The notes beneath the pieces are model-generated. The model saw only the letters and a list, made by a program, of their open reading frames with translations. It had not been told where the DNA came from and made no database searches. From the NCBI RefSeq assembly GCF_027706745.1, contig NZ_JAQFWP010000003.1:62001-126000 (forward strand): 64,000 nucleotides of DNA, written 5' to 3'. Numbering within the stretch: position 1 is the first letter of the stretch; each line of letters opens with the position of its first letter. This DNA is from Nocardiopsis suaedae. Its GTDB lineage: Bacteria; Actinomycetota; Actinomycetes; Streptosporangiales; Streptosporangiaceae. The translations under genes and the position numbers were made by a program. Positions 41,756-50,978 of the stretch are shown here, one piece after another.

Positions 41756-42747
41756 CAGGCGCCTCCTTGCATCTGGATCCGGGTGCGCGGGTCGACGACG
41801 ACGTAGAGCACGTCGACGACCAGGTTGGCGATCAGCACACCGATGACGATGAACAGGAAGGCGCCCTGCAGGAGGAAGAAGTCGCGGTTGTTCAGGGCCT
41901 CCAGGATGAGCGAGCCCAGGCCGGGGTAGGCGAAGACGACCTCGGTGAGCAGGGACCCGGCCACGATCGTGCCCAGTTGCAGCGCCAGGCCGGTGATCTG
42001 CGGAAGCATCGCGTTGCGGAAGGCGTACCTGCGCACCAGCCTGCGCGGGGCGCCCAGCGCGCGCAGGTAGGCGGAGTAGTCGGCTTCGAGCTCGTAGATG
42101 ATCAGGTTCCGCATGCCGATCGCCCAGCCGCCGAACGCCACGAGGAACAGCGACAGGAACGGCAGCACCCAGTGCGCGAAGGCGTCGGACAGGAACGCCC
42201 ACGTGAACGCGGGAGTGAGGGCGAAGCTGTAGGCGCCCGTGGCCGGGAACCACCCGGCGACCACGCCGAGCCCCCACGCCAGCAGCACCCCCAGCCACAT
42301 GTAGGGCGTGGCGGTGAGCAGATAGGAGAGCGGCAGGGCCGTGTTGTCCAGCCACCGGCTGCGGGCGGCGAAGGCGCCGAACCGGTTGCCCGCCACCCAG
42401 CTCAACAGGATCGCCGGGAGCAGCAGCACCAGGCTGTAGGGGACCGCGTCCAGCAGAACCTCGGTGACGGGCGTGGGGAACAGCCACACGCTGGTGCCCA
42501 GGTCGCCCTGGAACAGCGAGCCCCAGAAGCCCAGGTACTGCTTCCACAGCGGCACGTCGAGGCCGAAGAGCCGGGCGTAGTGGTCCTCCATGGCGGCCCG
42601 CGCCTGCGGGTCGGACACCGAGGCCCGGCCGAGCATGCTCTGCACGGGGTCGCCGGGCATGAAGCGGGGGATCATCCAGTTGACCGTCACCGCCACGAAG
42701 AACGTGAGCGCGTAGAGGACGGCCTTGCGTCCGAGGTAGCGCCCCAT
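41755..42747 (-). CDS. ABC importer permease (DppB-like)
   Basis: A 330-residue permease with the DppB/OppB start (GRYLGRKAVLYALTFFVAVTVNWMIPRF), six helices, and an EAA loop near YSAYLRALGAPRRLVRRYAFRNAMLPQ. ATG 42747 lies 3 nt after the binding-protein stop. It forms a heterodimer with the DppC-like protein. Confidence 0.92.
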   Translation of the reverse strand: MGRYLGRKAVLYALTFFVAVTVNWMIPRFMPGDPVQSMLGRASVSDPQARAAMEDHYARLFGLDVPLWKQYLGFWGSLFQGDLGTSVWLFPTPVTEVLLDAVPYSLVLLLPAILLSWVAGNRFGAFAARSRWLDNTALPLSYLLTATPYMWLGVLLAWGLGVVAGWFPATGAYSFALTPAFTWAFLSDAFAHWVLPFLSLFLVAFGGWAIGMRNLIIYELEADYSAYLRALGAPRRLVRRYAFRNAMLPQITGLALQLGTIVAGSLLTEVVFAYPGLGSLILEALNNRDFFLLQGAFLFIVIGVLIANLVVDVLYVVVDPRTRIQMQGGA

Positions 42748-42750
42748 GCG

Positions 42751-44454
42751 TCAGCCGCTCACGGGCTCGATCTCGGTGAGGGTGAGCACCGCGCCCATCT
42801 GGTTGTAGTTCCGCCACGTCGTGGGGAACCAGTGCGGCGTGCCGGAGGCGTCCGAGGGCCAGTTGGTCCACACGGACTCGTTGACCTGCGACCACAGGCC
42901 GTTGTACCAGAGCGGGATGATCGGCATCTCCTCGAAGTGGATCTCCTGGAGCCGCGAGGTCAGCTCGGCGGTGCGCTCGGTGTCCTCGACGTCGACCCGG
43001 GCCAGCTCCTCGGTCAGCTCCCACGCCTCCTCGTTCTCGTAGCGCCCGAAGTTGACCGTGGTCTGCTGCTCCTGGACCGGCAGGCGGAACATGTAGTCGT
43101 AGTAGGTCCACGGGGTGTTGCTGATCTGCCGCTCGTTGTTGAAGAGCAGGTCGAAGTCGCCGGTGGCGCGGGCGTCCTGGAGGGCGGCGTCGTCGGGGAA
43201 CTCCACGGTGAGGTCGATCCCGGCCTCGGCCGCGCTCTCGGCGACGATGTCGGCCGCCTCCATCCAGTCCGTCCACCCGGACGGCACGATCAGCTCCAGC
43301 GCGATCGGGTCGCCGTCGGGCGTGGTGAACATGCCGTCGGCGTTCTCGGAGTAGCCGGCGTCCTCCAGGATCGAGCGGGCCTCCTCGGGGGCGTGCGAGA
43401 AGCCCTGGTCCTCCACGAGGTCCTGGTCGATGTACTGCTCCCAGGCGGGGAGCAGGCCGGTGGGGTCGGCCGGGGCGACGATGCCGCCGTAGGGGCCGTC
43501 GGCGATGGCCTGCGGGTCGACCGCGTGCGCCAGCGCGCGCCGGAACTCCGGGTCGTCCATCGGCTCGCGCTCGGTGTTGGGCACCAGCCAGGTGGTGTTG
43601 GCCGAGAGCATGTACGGCGGCTCGTCGTAGTAGGAGGTGATCTCCGGCGACGACTCCAGAGTGCGGTCGATGCCGGGGAGGAAGTTGTTGCTCAGGTCGA
43701 TCTCGCCCTGGGTGAGCATGGTGAGGGCGGCGTCGTTGGTGGAGTTGACGATGTCGACGATGTACTCGGGCTTCACCTCCAGGTCGAGCTGCTCGGTGGC
43801 CCACCAGCCGTCGCGCTTGGCCCACACCATGCGGTCCTGGCCGTGGGACTCGTAGGCGTAGGGGCCGGTGCCGACCGGGTCCTCGTTGGGGCTGTCGACG
43901 ACTTCGCCGTCGCTGCGCTCGGACCACACGTGCTCGGGCACGATGGCCTCGTTGTAGAGCCAGTTGGCCCACTCCTGGCGGCGCGGCTCGGAGAAGGTGA
44001 ACTCCAGCTCGCGCTCGTCCACCACCTCCACGCCCTCCAGCCAGTCCCACAGGTTGCTGTAGGGGACGGCGTCGATCTGCCCCAGCTCGACGGTGTAGGC
44101 GACGTCCTCGGCGGTGAACGCCTCGCCGTCGGACCACTCGATCCCGTCGCGGAGGGTCAGGCTGTAGGTGTCCTCGCCGGTCCACTCGCCTTCCTCGGCC
44201 AGCCAGGGCCGGTACTCGTCTTTCATCGGGTCGTAGAGGAAGAGCGGCTCGTAGACGTAGCCGACGGTGCCGGTGGCGTACTGGGACTTGGCGAGGGGGT
44301 TCCAGGTCGAGGGCGGGCCCCACTGGGTGCCGCTGGTGTAGAGGGTCTGCGCGCGCGGGTACCCGCCCGCGCCGTCGCCGCCGGAGGAGCAGGCGGCGGC
44401 CGCCAGTACGACCGCCGCCAGGGCGGCCGGGAGGGCTCGTGCTCGGGATGCCAT
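42751..44454 (-). CDS. Family 5 solute-binding lipoprotein, probable manno-oligosaccharide receptor
   Basis: A 567-residue extracytoplasmic receptor of the oligopeptide-binding superfamily, with lipobox AAAAC (Cys22) after a short signal peptide. Although peptide binding is the classic role, homologues beside mannanase and mannosidase genes (for example in Thermotoga and Thermobifida relatives) bind cello- or manno-oligosaccharides. The many surface Trp residues (SGTQWGPPSTWNP, YNGLWSQVNESVWTNW) fit sugar stacking. First gene of the importer operon, with a LacI-type operator 50-67 nt upstream. Confidence 0.88.
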   Translation of the reverse strand: MASRARALPAALAAVVLAAAACSSGGDGAGGYPRAQTLYTSGTQWGPPSTWNPLAKSQYATGTVGYVYEPLFLYDPMKDEYRPWLAEEGEWTGEDTYSLTLRDGIEWSDGEAFTAEDVAYTVELGQIDAVPYSNLWDWLEGVEVVDERELEFTFSEPRRQEWANWLYNEAIVPEHVWSERSDGEVVDSPNEDPVGTGPYAYESHGQDRMVWAKRDGWWATEQLDLEVKPEYIVDIVNSTNDAALTMLTQGEIDLSNNFLPGIDRTLESSPEITSYYDEPPYMLSANTTWLVPNTEREPMDDPEFRRALAHAVDPQAIADGPYGGIVAPADPTGLLPAWEQYIDQDLVEDQGFSHAPEEARSILEDAGYSENADGMFTTPDGDPIALELIVPSGWTDWMEAADIVAESAAEAGIDLTVEFPDDAALQDARATGDFDLLFNNERQISNTPWTYYDYMFRLPVQEQQTTVNFGRYENEEAWELTEELARVDVEDTERTAELTSRLQEIHFEEMPIIPLWYNGLWSQVNESVWTNWPSDASGTPHWFPTTWRNYNQMGAVLTLTEIEPVSG

Positions 44455-44503
44455 GCGGTTCTCTCCCTCCCGCGCCTCCGCGGCGCGAAGGTGGTGGACC
44501 GGG

Positions 44504-44521
44504 AACTTAAGCGAATAAGTT
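44504..44521. promoter_or_regulatory. LacI-type operator before the mannan importer operon
   Basis: AACTTAAGCGAATAAGTT is centred on CG with 7 of 9 half-site positions symmetric. It lies 50-67 nt upstream of the binding-protein start and resembles the sites at 44625-44642 and 46760-46777. Confidence 0.65.
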
Positions 44522-44620
44522 CATCGAACGGAAACACGGTCGCCGTGTGACCGTCAACACAGGCAATGGAATGCGTTATCCGGCTGTGACGGGAAGGGTG
44601 GCCTTTACTGGCCGCTACGC

Positions 44621-44649
44621 TTGACACTTAACCGATTCAGTGATCATCT
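44621..44649 (+). promoter_or_regulatory. Promoter with LacI-type operator, autoregulatory
   Basis: A consensus TTGACA -35 (44621-44626) is overlapped by the dyad CACTTAACCGATTCAGTG (44625-44642), centred on CG with 7 of 9 symmetric positions. A weak -10, TCATCT, begins at 44644 after 17 bp. It lies about 70 nt before the LacI start, so repressor binding would block its own promoter. Confidence 0.6.
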
Positions 44650-44718
44650 GGGGCAGGTCAGCGGCCGGGCGCCGTACCATCAGGGCGTCCGGGGCGACCG
44701 ACGAGCAGCGGGGGCGGG

Positions 44719-45738
44719 ATGAAGCGGCCGACCATCGCCGACATCGCGAAGGCGACCGGTGTGTCCACCGGCGCGGTCTCCTATGCGCTCAACGGCCGCC
44801 CCGGGGTCTCCGAACCCACGCGCCGCCGCATCCTCGACGCCGCCGAGCAGATGGGGTGGGCGCCCAGCAACACGGCGCGCGCGCTCGCCGAGGGCCGGGT
44901 CGGCGCCTTCGGGCTCATCATCGACCGACCCGCCCCCATGCTCGGGGTGGAGTCGTTCTTCATGCGCTTCATCGCCGGCATCGAGTCGGAGCTGGCCGAC
45001 ACCCGCACCGAACTGCTCCTGCGGGTGACCGACGCGCCCGAGGCCGAGATGGAGGCCTACCGCCGCTGGTCGGCCGAGCGCCGGGTGGACGGGGTGCTCA
45101 TCGTCGACCTGCGCCGGGACGACCCCCGGGTGCGCTTCGTCCATGAGGTCGGCCTGCCCGCGGTCGTCGTCGGCGGCCCCGGCGGCGCTGCGGGCCTGCC
45201 CTGCCTGCACTCCGACGACGCGGAGGCCACCGCCGAGGCGGTGGCCTACCTGGCGGCCCTGGGGCACCGCCGGATCGCGCGGGTGGCCGGCCCGGAAGGG
45301 CTGCTGCACACCGAGGTGCGCTCGGCCGCCTTCACCGAGGCCGTGCGCGCCGCCGGAGGCGAGCCCCGCATCGTGCACGCGGACTACACCGCCGAATCGG
45401 GGGCCCGCGCCACCCGGCGCCTGCTCTCGGAGTCGCCGCGGGTCACCGCGGTGGTCTACGACAACGACCTGATGGCGGTCACCGCCCTGGGCGTGGCCCG
45501 CGAGATGGGGGTCGCGGTCCCGTCCGAGCTGTCCGTGGTCGCCTGGGACGACTCGGTGCTGTGCAGCGCGGTGCGCCCCGCGCTGACGGCGGTCGGCCGC
45601 GACATCGCCGGCCACGGGCGCCGCGCCGCGCGGATGCTGGAGGCCGTGGTCTCCGGAGCGGAGCCGCGGAGCGCGTCCACGGCCCCGGCGGAGTTCGTGC
45701 CCCGGGAGAGCACGGCGCGCGCGCCCGCTCACTCGTAG
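44719..45738 (+). CDS. LacI-family repressor of the mannan locus
   Basis: A 339-residue repressor. The helix-turn-helix and hinge are at the N-terminus (PTIADIAKATGVSTGAVSYA, LNGRPGVSEPTRRRI), then a sugar-binding domain ending in SELSVVAWDDS. It lies between the importer operon and the mannanase gene, whose 3' end it overlaps by 10 nt. Related operator-like dyads occur before the importer, its own gene and the mannanase. The inducer is probably mannobiose or a longer manno-oligosaccharide. Confidence 0.9.
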   Translation: MKRPTIADIAKATGVSTGAVSYALNGRPGVSEPTRRRILDAAEQMGWAPSNTARALAEGRVGAFGLIIDRPAPMLGVESFFMRFIAGIESELADTRTELLLRVTDAPEAEMEAYRRWSAERRVDGVLIVDLRRDDPRVRFVHEVGLPAVVVGGPGGAAGLPCLHSDDAEATAEAVAYLAALGHRRIARVAGPEGLLHTEVRSAAFTEAVRAAGGEPRIVHADYTAESGARATRRLLSESPRVTAVVYDNDLMAVTALGVAREMGVAVPSELSVVAWDDSVLCSAVRPALTAVGRDIAGHGRRAARMLEAVVSGAEPRSASTAPAEFVPRESTARAPAHS

Positions 45739-46733
45739 ACGGTGGCCTCCTCGGAGGTCTCGGCGATGCCGTTCGGGCCGTTGAAGATGCGCTCGCCCCA
45801 GGGGGAGAGGCGCTGCCCGTCGAAGTCCTCGGCCATGTCGAGGTACTCCACGCCGCCGCTGTTGCCGCTCCAGGACCAGCCCAGGTAGCCGACCCCGCGG
45901 GCCTCGGCCTCGGCGAGGATCGCGTCCTCGTCGGGGTCGCCGTCGCTGTGCAGGTGGCCGAACTCGCCGACGATCAGCGGCAGGCCGTTGGCGGCGAAGC
46001 CGTCCATGTAGGAGGCGATGGTCCCCGCGTCCTCGTACACGCCGTACATGTGCACCGAGAACACGGTGTTGCCGTCGGGGTCCTCGACGTCCGGCGCCTG
46101 CTCCAGCATGATCCGCTGCCAGTCCTGGCCCCAGTTGGGCGCGTCGGCGACCAGCGCGTGGTCGAGCCCGGCCGCGCGCAGGCGCCCGATGGCGGCGCTC
46201 GTGTCCCCGGCCCACCCGGCGTTGGTCTGGGCGTCGTTGCCGTAGGGCTCGTTGCCGAGGTTGATGAGGATGTGGTCCTCCTCGCCGCGCAGCGCGTCGG
46301 CGACCCCGATCCAGTAGTCGGCGGCCTGGTCGAGCGTCGCGGCGGCGGGCTCCTCGCCGTAGCCGGTGGTGTCGTGCACTTCCAGCACGCAGATGAGCCG
46401 GTTCTCCTTGCACTCGCCGACGACCTCGGCGACCTCGGACTCGGGGGTCGGGCCCCAGCGCTGCCCGGAGCCGAGCACGACGCGCACGGTGTTGGCTCCC
46501 AGCGCCTTGATGTCGGCGAAGGACCGCCGCTGGTCGGGGTACCAGACGTGCGCGTGGTTGACCCCGCGCATGATGAACTCGTTGCCGTTGGCCTCGTAGA
46601 GGCGCCCGTCCCGGACGTGCAGGCCGACGGCCTGCGCATCCGCTGCGGTGTCCGCCGCGCCGGGCGCGGTGCCGAGGGTCGCCGTCAGGGCCAGTGCCGC
46701 CGCCAGGCCGGTCGCCGCCGATCGCTTTCTCAT
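45729..46733 (-). CDS. Secreted GH5 beta-mannanase
   Basis: A 334-residue secreted enzyme cutting internal beta-1,4-mannan linkages. The signal peptide (KRSAATGLAAALALTATL) is followed by the subfamily-8-like start GLHVRDGRLYEANGNEF and MRGVNHAHVWYPDQ. Acid/base Glu162 is in NLGNEPYG and nucleophile Glu257 in LIVGEFGH. There is no carbohydrate-binding module, unlike many Streptomyces mannanases. A LacI-type site precedes it. Products would be taken up by the neighbouring importer and cut by the GH2 enzyme. Confidence 0.92.
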   Translation of the reverse strand: MRKRSAATGLAAALALTATLGTAPGAADTAADAQAVGLHVRDGRLYEANGNEFIMRGVNHAHVWYPDQRRSFADIKALGANTVRVVLGSGQRWGPTPESEVAEVVGECKENRLICVLEVHDTTGYGEEPAAATLDQAADYWIGVADALRGEEDHILINLGNEPYGNDAQTNAGWAGDTSAAIGRLRAAGLDHALVADAPNWGQDWQRIMLEQAPDVEDPDGNTVFSVHMYGVYEDAGTIASYMDGFAANGLPLIVGEFGHLHSDGDPDEDAILAEAEARGVGYLGWSWSGNSGGVEYLDMAEDFDGQRLSPWGERIFNGPNGIAETSEEATVYE

Positions 46734-46759
46734 GGGCGTCTTCCTCCGTTCACGGGGAT

Positions 46760-46777
46760 GACTTAAGCGGATAAGCA
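46760..46777. promoter_or_regulatory. LacI-type operator before the mannanase gene
   Basis: GACTTAAGCGGATAAGCA shares CTTAAGCG-ATAAG with the importer operator but is less symmetric (5 of 9). It ends 44 nt upstream of the mannanase ATG. A separate perfect dyad GCGGAT-TT-ATCCGC follows at 46818-46831. Confidence 0.5.
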
Positions 46778-46925
46778 GCGAAACATGAGGGGCGGTGGGT
46801 GTCTACGGGGCCGCAGCGCGGATTTATCCGCCTGTGATGCGGTGGGAGCGGGGAGGAGGGGGAACGTACTGGTGAAGCGCCTTATTGCCCCTGTCGGTGT
46901 GATGTGGGCTACGGGGTGTGGCGGT

Positions 46926-47957
46926 CTACTCGCGCATCCGGGAGAGCTGATCGGCGGCCTCGGCGGCGACGACGGGGTCGGGGTCGTCCAGCAGCTCGCC
47001 AAGGGCCCCGGCCAGTTTGGCGTCGTCACCGCTCAACCGCTTCACGAGGTCGCGCACCGACGGGACCGCGCCCAGGCGCAGGTTCCGGTCCGGGGACGCC
47101 ATCAGTCCCGTGAGCAGGGATATCCGGTCTTCGACCCGCTCGCCCAGACGCCTGTTCGCCATGAAGGCGTCGCTTCTCAGCACCTCGGGGTCGGCGCCTT
47201 CGCGTGCGTGGGCCTCCAGCTCCCTGAGGACGGCCTGGACGATGTCGGCGGGGAAGGCCTCCGGCGGATAGGAGCACAGCTCGGTCAGGGCTTCGATGCG
47301 CAGCCCCTTGTCGCCGCACGTCCGGGCGGCCTCCTCCAGCCATGCCCCGGCCTCGAAGGGGGCGACACCGTTGGACCGGCCGCGCAGGGCGGTGCGTCCC
47401 AGGCGGCCGATGGCCATGATGATGCCGAGCCGCGGGCCGAACTCGTCTTCGACCTCCCAGCGCTCGCGCAGAGCGGTGAACGCGAGGGCGCCGTCGACCT
47501 GCGGAGCCGTGAGCGCCAGGCACGCACCATTGCGCACGTACGGGTCGGCGTCGCCGAGGGCCCGCAGGAGGGCCGGCAGCTCGGCGGCGACGGCGCGCTC
47601 AGCGCGGGCGGGCTTGCCGTCGCCGCCGGGGTCGCCATCGCCCGGGTCGCCGTCGAGGTCGTTGAGCCACTCCGCCCCGCCGATCTCGGCGACCATCTCG
47701 ATGACGCGCCAGCGGTCCGGGACCCCCTCCGCCGTGGCCGCCTCGGCCAGGAAGGGGACCGCCCTGACGGCGGCCTCGTGGATGGAGCCGAACTCCAGGA
47801 GCTCGATCTCCAGGGAGCCGAAGGAGTCCTCCCGGACCAGCGGGTCGGGATCGAGCAGGCCGCGTATGAGTTCGTGGATGTCCGCACCCCCGCAGCCGCT
47901 CTCCAGCGCACCCCAGTCGATGTCGTCCAGACCTTCGAACACGCCCGCCCCTTCCAC
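46926..47957 (-). CDS. HEAT-repeat protein, unknown function
   Basis: A 343-residue soluble, acidic, almost wholly helical protein made of HEAT-like repeats (for example LPALLRALGDADPYVRNGACLALTA and DDPDPVVAAEAADQLSRM), so it probably binds a protein partner. No catalytic motif is seen. GTG 47957 follows a weak AGGGG. It lies 80 nt downstream of the GH3 gene on the same strand, but no link to glycan use is evident. Confidence 0.75.
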   Translation of the reverse strand: MEGAGVFEGLDDIDWGALESGCGGADIHELIRGLLDPDPLVREDSFGSLEIELLEFGSIHEAAVRAVPFLAEAATAEGVPDRWRVIEMVAEIGGAEWLNDLDGDPGDGDPGGDGKPARAERAVAAELPALLRALGDADPYVRNGACLALTAPQVDGALAFTALRERWEVEDEFGPRLGIIMAIGRLGRTALRGRSNGVAPFEAGAWLEEAARTCGDKGLRIEALTELCSYPPEAFPADIVQAVLRELEAHAREGADPEVLRSDAFMANRRLGERVEDRISLLTGLMASPDRNLRLGAVPSVRDLVKRLSGDDAKLAGALGELLDDPDPVVAAEAADQLSRMRE

Positions 47958-48037
47958 CGCCCCTGACCCGCGACGCCCATGGGACGGGGGCTGCGGGGAA
48001 GTGGTTCCCCGCAGCCCCCTGCCCGGCGGGCGGACGC

Positions 48038-50965
48038 CTACTCCAGGCTGAACGAGCTGAGCCTCACCTCCCCGGTGAAGACCAGGTAGACGTCGTTCTT
48101 CTTGCCGCCCGGGGCCTTGCCCAGGTCCCCGGTGAACTCCTCGTAGTCGTACACGCCTCCGGTGGCGCCGATCGCGGCCTCGCCGATCTTCTCCCCGTCA
48201 GGGGCGCCGACGCGCACCTCCACGGCGGCCCCGCCCGAGACGGCGGCCGCGCGTGCGGTGAACATCGACGGCTCGGGGGACAGGTCCGTGCCGTCGAACG
48301 CGATCCAGTCCCCGGCCTTCGCCGCCACCGTGTCGCCCTCGACCTTGGTCTCGTCGGCGAGGGCGATGCCCGAGTAGCGGTCGAAGTCGGCCGCCCGGGT
48401 CTGCGCGGTCACGTCGCGGGCCGGGATCTTCTCGCCCTTGACCTTGATCTTCACGCTGTGCCGGATGTCGTCCGCCGACGCGCCCACCATCAGCTCGTGC
48501 TTCGCCTTCTCCACGGCCCACTCGCCGCGCGTCACGTCCCAGAAGCCCAGGTCCCGGGCGTCCACCGTGAGCTCGGCGGTCACCGTCCCCCCGGCCGGGA
48601 CGCTCACCCGCGCGAAGTCGCGCAGCTGCTTGAGCGGCTGCTCGGTGCGCGAGTCGAGCTGGCGGGAGTAGAGCTGCACGACCTCCTCGCCGTCGCGGTC
48701 GCCGGTGTTGGTCACCGGCACCTTCACCGTCACGGTGCCGTCGGCGCCCACCTTCCTCCGGTCGATCTCCGGCTCGCCGTACTCGAAGGAGGTGTAGGAC
48801 AGCCCGTGCCCGAACGGGTACAGCGCCTCGCCCTCGTAGTGCCGGTAGGTGTGCCCGGAGTGCTGGACGTCGTAGTCGCCCATGTCCGGCAGGTCGCCGG
48901 TGGAGCGGTACCACGTCTGGGGCAGGTGCCCCTGCGGCTCCTCGTCGCCGTAGAGCACCGACGCCAGCGCGTTGCCGGTCTCCTGGCCGGCGTGGGAGGT
49001 CCACAGCACCGCCGGGACGTTCTCCTCGGCCCACGGCACCGCCATCGGGTAGCTGCTCTCCACCACCAGGACGGTGTTCGGGTTGGCCTCGGTCACCGCC
49101 TCCAGCAGCTCCTGCTGGGCGGGCGGCAGCTCGATCTCCTCCCGGTCGTCGGTCTCCCGGCCGTTGATGAAGGGCATGTTGCCCAGAACCACGACCGCCG
49201 CGTCGGCGTCCGAGGCCGCCTCGACCGCCTCCTCGGCGCCGCTGGAGAGCACCTCCCGCTCGAAGACCGCCGCGTCCTCGACCGAGTCGGCCGACACCGA
49301 CAGCCGCCCCTCGCCGTCCACGGCGATGTACTTGCGGTTCCACTCGTCGTATCCGGCGTACTTCAGCGCCACCCCGCCGTCGACCTCCTCGAAGCGGAAC
49401 AGCTGCTGCACGAACCACCCGTTGGGCTGGTCCTGGTCGTTGTAGAGCCGGTTGCCCTCGCCCAGGCCGACGACCTTGCCGTTGGCGTCGGTGCGCAGGG
49501 TGACCACGCCCTCGCCCCAGTCGAAGACGGTGAGGGAGCGCGCGTCCCCCTCCCCGTCGCCGACCCGCAGCACGCCGCCCTCCTCGTCGCCGGAGGCGGT
49601 GACGTACCCGCCGTCGGCCTTCAGGGCGATCCGGTCGGCGCCCTCGCTGACGCCGACCGACCCGCCCTCGCCGAGGCGCTCGGCGATGCCGTCGGCGGGC
49701 GTGGAGCGGTAGGGCATGGTGCCGCTGTACCAGTCCTCGTAGAGGGTGTCGGCGAGCGGGCCGACCACCGCCACGTCGGTGTCGGCCCCGGCGTCCAGCG
49801 GCAGCGCCCCGTCGTTGCGCAGCAGCGTCATCTGCGACGTCGCGGCCTCGCGGGCCAGCTCCCGGTGCTCGGGGGAGTCGATCACGTCGGGGGTGATGTC
49901 GGAGTACGGCACCCGGTCCGGCGGGTCGAACTCGCCGAGCCGGAACCGCACGCTCAGGATGTGCCGGACGGAGCGGTCCAGGTCCTCCTCGCCGATCAGC
50001 CCCTGGTCGAGGGCGTCCTGGAAGCGCCCGACGGTGACGCTGGAGTCCTCGCCCTGGTCGGTGTAGCTGTCGATGCCCGCCTTGAGCATCGCGGCGTGCG
50101 ACTCGGCGTGGTCGTCGTAGTAGCCCTGGGTCTCGACCACGTTGCCGGGGGCGAAGGCGTCGCTGACGACCATCAGGTCCGCGTCGCTCCAGGAGCGCAC
50201 GTCGTTCAGCAGCGGGGTCAGGTGGGCGGGCCGCCCGTTGATGAGGTTGTAGGAGGCCATCACCCCGGTCGCATTGCCCGCCTCGATGGCCGGGCGGAAG
50301 GACGGGTAGACGTACTCGTTCAGCGCGCGCGGGGGGACCGTCACCGACAGCTGATCGCGCTTCTCCTCGATGTTGTATCCGGCGAAGTGCTTGAGCGACG
50401 GCGCCGTCTTCAGGTAGAAGTCGTCGTCGCCGCGCAGACCGCCGGTGTAGGCGGTGGCCATGTCGCCGACCAGGAGCGGCTCCTCGGAGTAGCCCTCCTC
50501 GTTGCGGCCCCACCGGGGGTCGCGCAGCGGGTCGACGACCGGCGCCCACACGTTGAGGCCGTGCGCCGCGGGGTCCTGGGCGTTGAAGCCGCGCATCTCC
50601 GTGCCGGTCACGTCGCCGACGCGCTCGACGAGACCGGTGTCCCAGGTCGCGCCGAGACCCACGGCCTGAGGGAACACGGTGGCCTCGCCCAGCCAGGCGA
50701 CGCCGTGCAGGGCCTCGGTGCCGGTGCGGAAAGGGTCCATCCCCAGCCTGGGGATGGCGGGCTGGTACTGGTGCAGCAGCGAGACCTTCTCATCGGTGGT
50801 CAGGCGCCCCAGCAGATCGTCGATGCGCTCGTTCAGGGGAAGGCCGGGGTCGCGGAACGGGGGGTCGTCGGCCGCGGCGGGCGCCGCCCCGAGGGGCAGT
50901 GCGATCGCCGCGGCCGCCAGCACGGCCACGAGGCCGCGCGGGCGGGGGAGGCGGGGGATGGGCAC
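48038..50965 (-). CDS. Secreted GH3 glycosidase with inserted and C-terminal accessory domains
   Basis: A 975-residue secreted enzyme. After a signal peptide (VAVLAAAAIALPLGAAPAAA) comes the GH3 barrel, with substrate Arg/Lys-His region SLKHFAGYN and nucleophile Asp in LMVVSDAFAP. The alpha/beta domain holds an insertion (about 440-570) of beta-rich repeats (GGYVTASGD, NRKYIAVDGEGRLSV), probably a trefoil sugar-binding module. A fibronectin III-like domain and a C-terminal CBM6-like domain (about 850-975) follow. GTG 50965 has AAGGAGG 8 nt upstream. Context with GH31 suggests a beta-xylosidase or beta-glucosidase acting on xyloglucan-type chains. Confidence 0.88.
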   Translation of the reverse strand: MPIPRLPRPRGLVAVLAAAAIALPLGAAPAAADDPPFRDPGLPLNERIDDLLGRLTTDEKVSLLHQYQPAIPRLGMDPFRTGTEALHGVAWLGEATVFPQAVGLGATWDTGLVERVGDVTGTEMRGFNAQDPAAHGLNVWAPVVDPLRDPRWGRNEEGYSEEPLLVGDMATAYTGGLRGDDDFYLKTAPSLKHFAGYNIEEKRDQLSVTVPPRALNEYVYPSFRPAIEAGNATGVMASYNLINGRPAHLTPLLNDVRSWSDADLMVVSDAFAPGNVVETQGYYDDHAESHAAMLKAGIDSYTDQGEDSSVTVGRFQDALDQGLIGEEDLDRSVRHILSVRFRLGEFDPPDRVPYSDITPDVIDSPEHRELAREAATSQMTLLRNDGALPLDAGADTDVAVVGPLADTLYEDWYSGTMPYRSTPADGIAERLGEGGSVGVSEGADRIALKADGGYVTASGDEEGGVLRVGDGEGDARSLTVFDWGEGVVTLRTDANGKVVGLGEGNRLYNDQDQPNGWFVQQLFRFEEVDGGVALKYAGYDEWNRKYIAVDGEGRLSVSADSVEDAAVFEREVLSSGAEEAVEAASDADAAVVVLGNMPFINGRETDDREEIELPPAQQELLEAVTEANPNTVLVVESSYPMAVPWAEENVPAVLWTSHAGQETGNALASVLYGDEEPQGHLPQTWYRSTGDLPDMGDYDVQHSGHTYRHYEGEALYPFGHGLSYTSFEYGEPEIDRRKVGADGTVTVKVPVTNTGDRDGEEVVQLYSRQLDSRTEQPLKQLRDFARVSVPAGGTVTAELTVDARDLGFWDVTRGEWAVEKAKHELMVGASADDIRHSVKIKVKGEKIPARDVTAQTRAADFDRYSGIALADETKVEGDTVAAKAGDWIAFDGTDLSPEPSMFTARAAAVSGGAAVEVRVGAPDGEKIGEAAIGATGGVYDYEEFTGDLGKAPGGKKNDVYLVFTGEVRLSSFSLE

Positions 50966-50978
50966 GGCGGGTTCCTCC

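Noticed and set aside
41710-44550. 946-codon plus-strand open frame opposite the mannan importer genes
   Set aside because: Shadow of the binding-protein and permease genes; no motif and biased composition.
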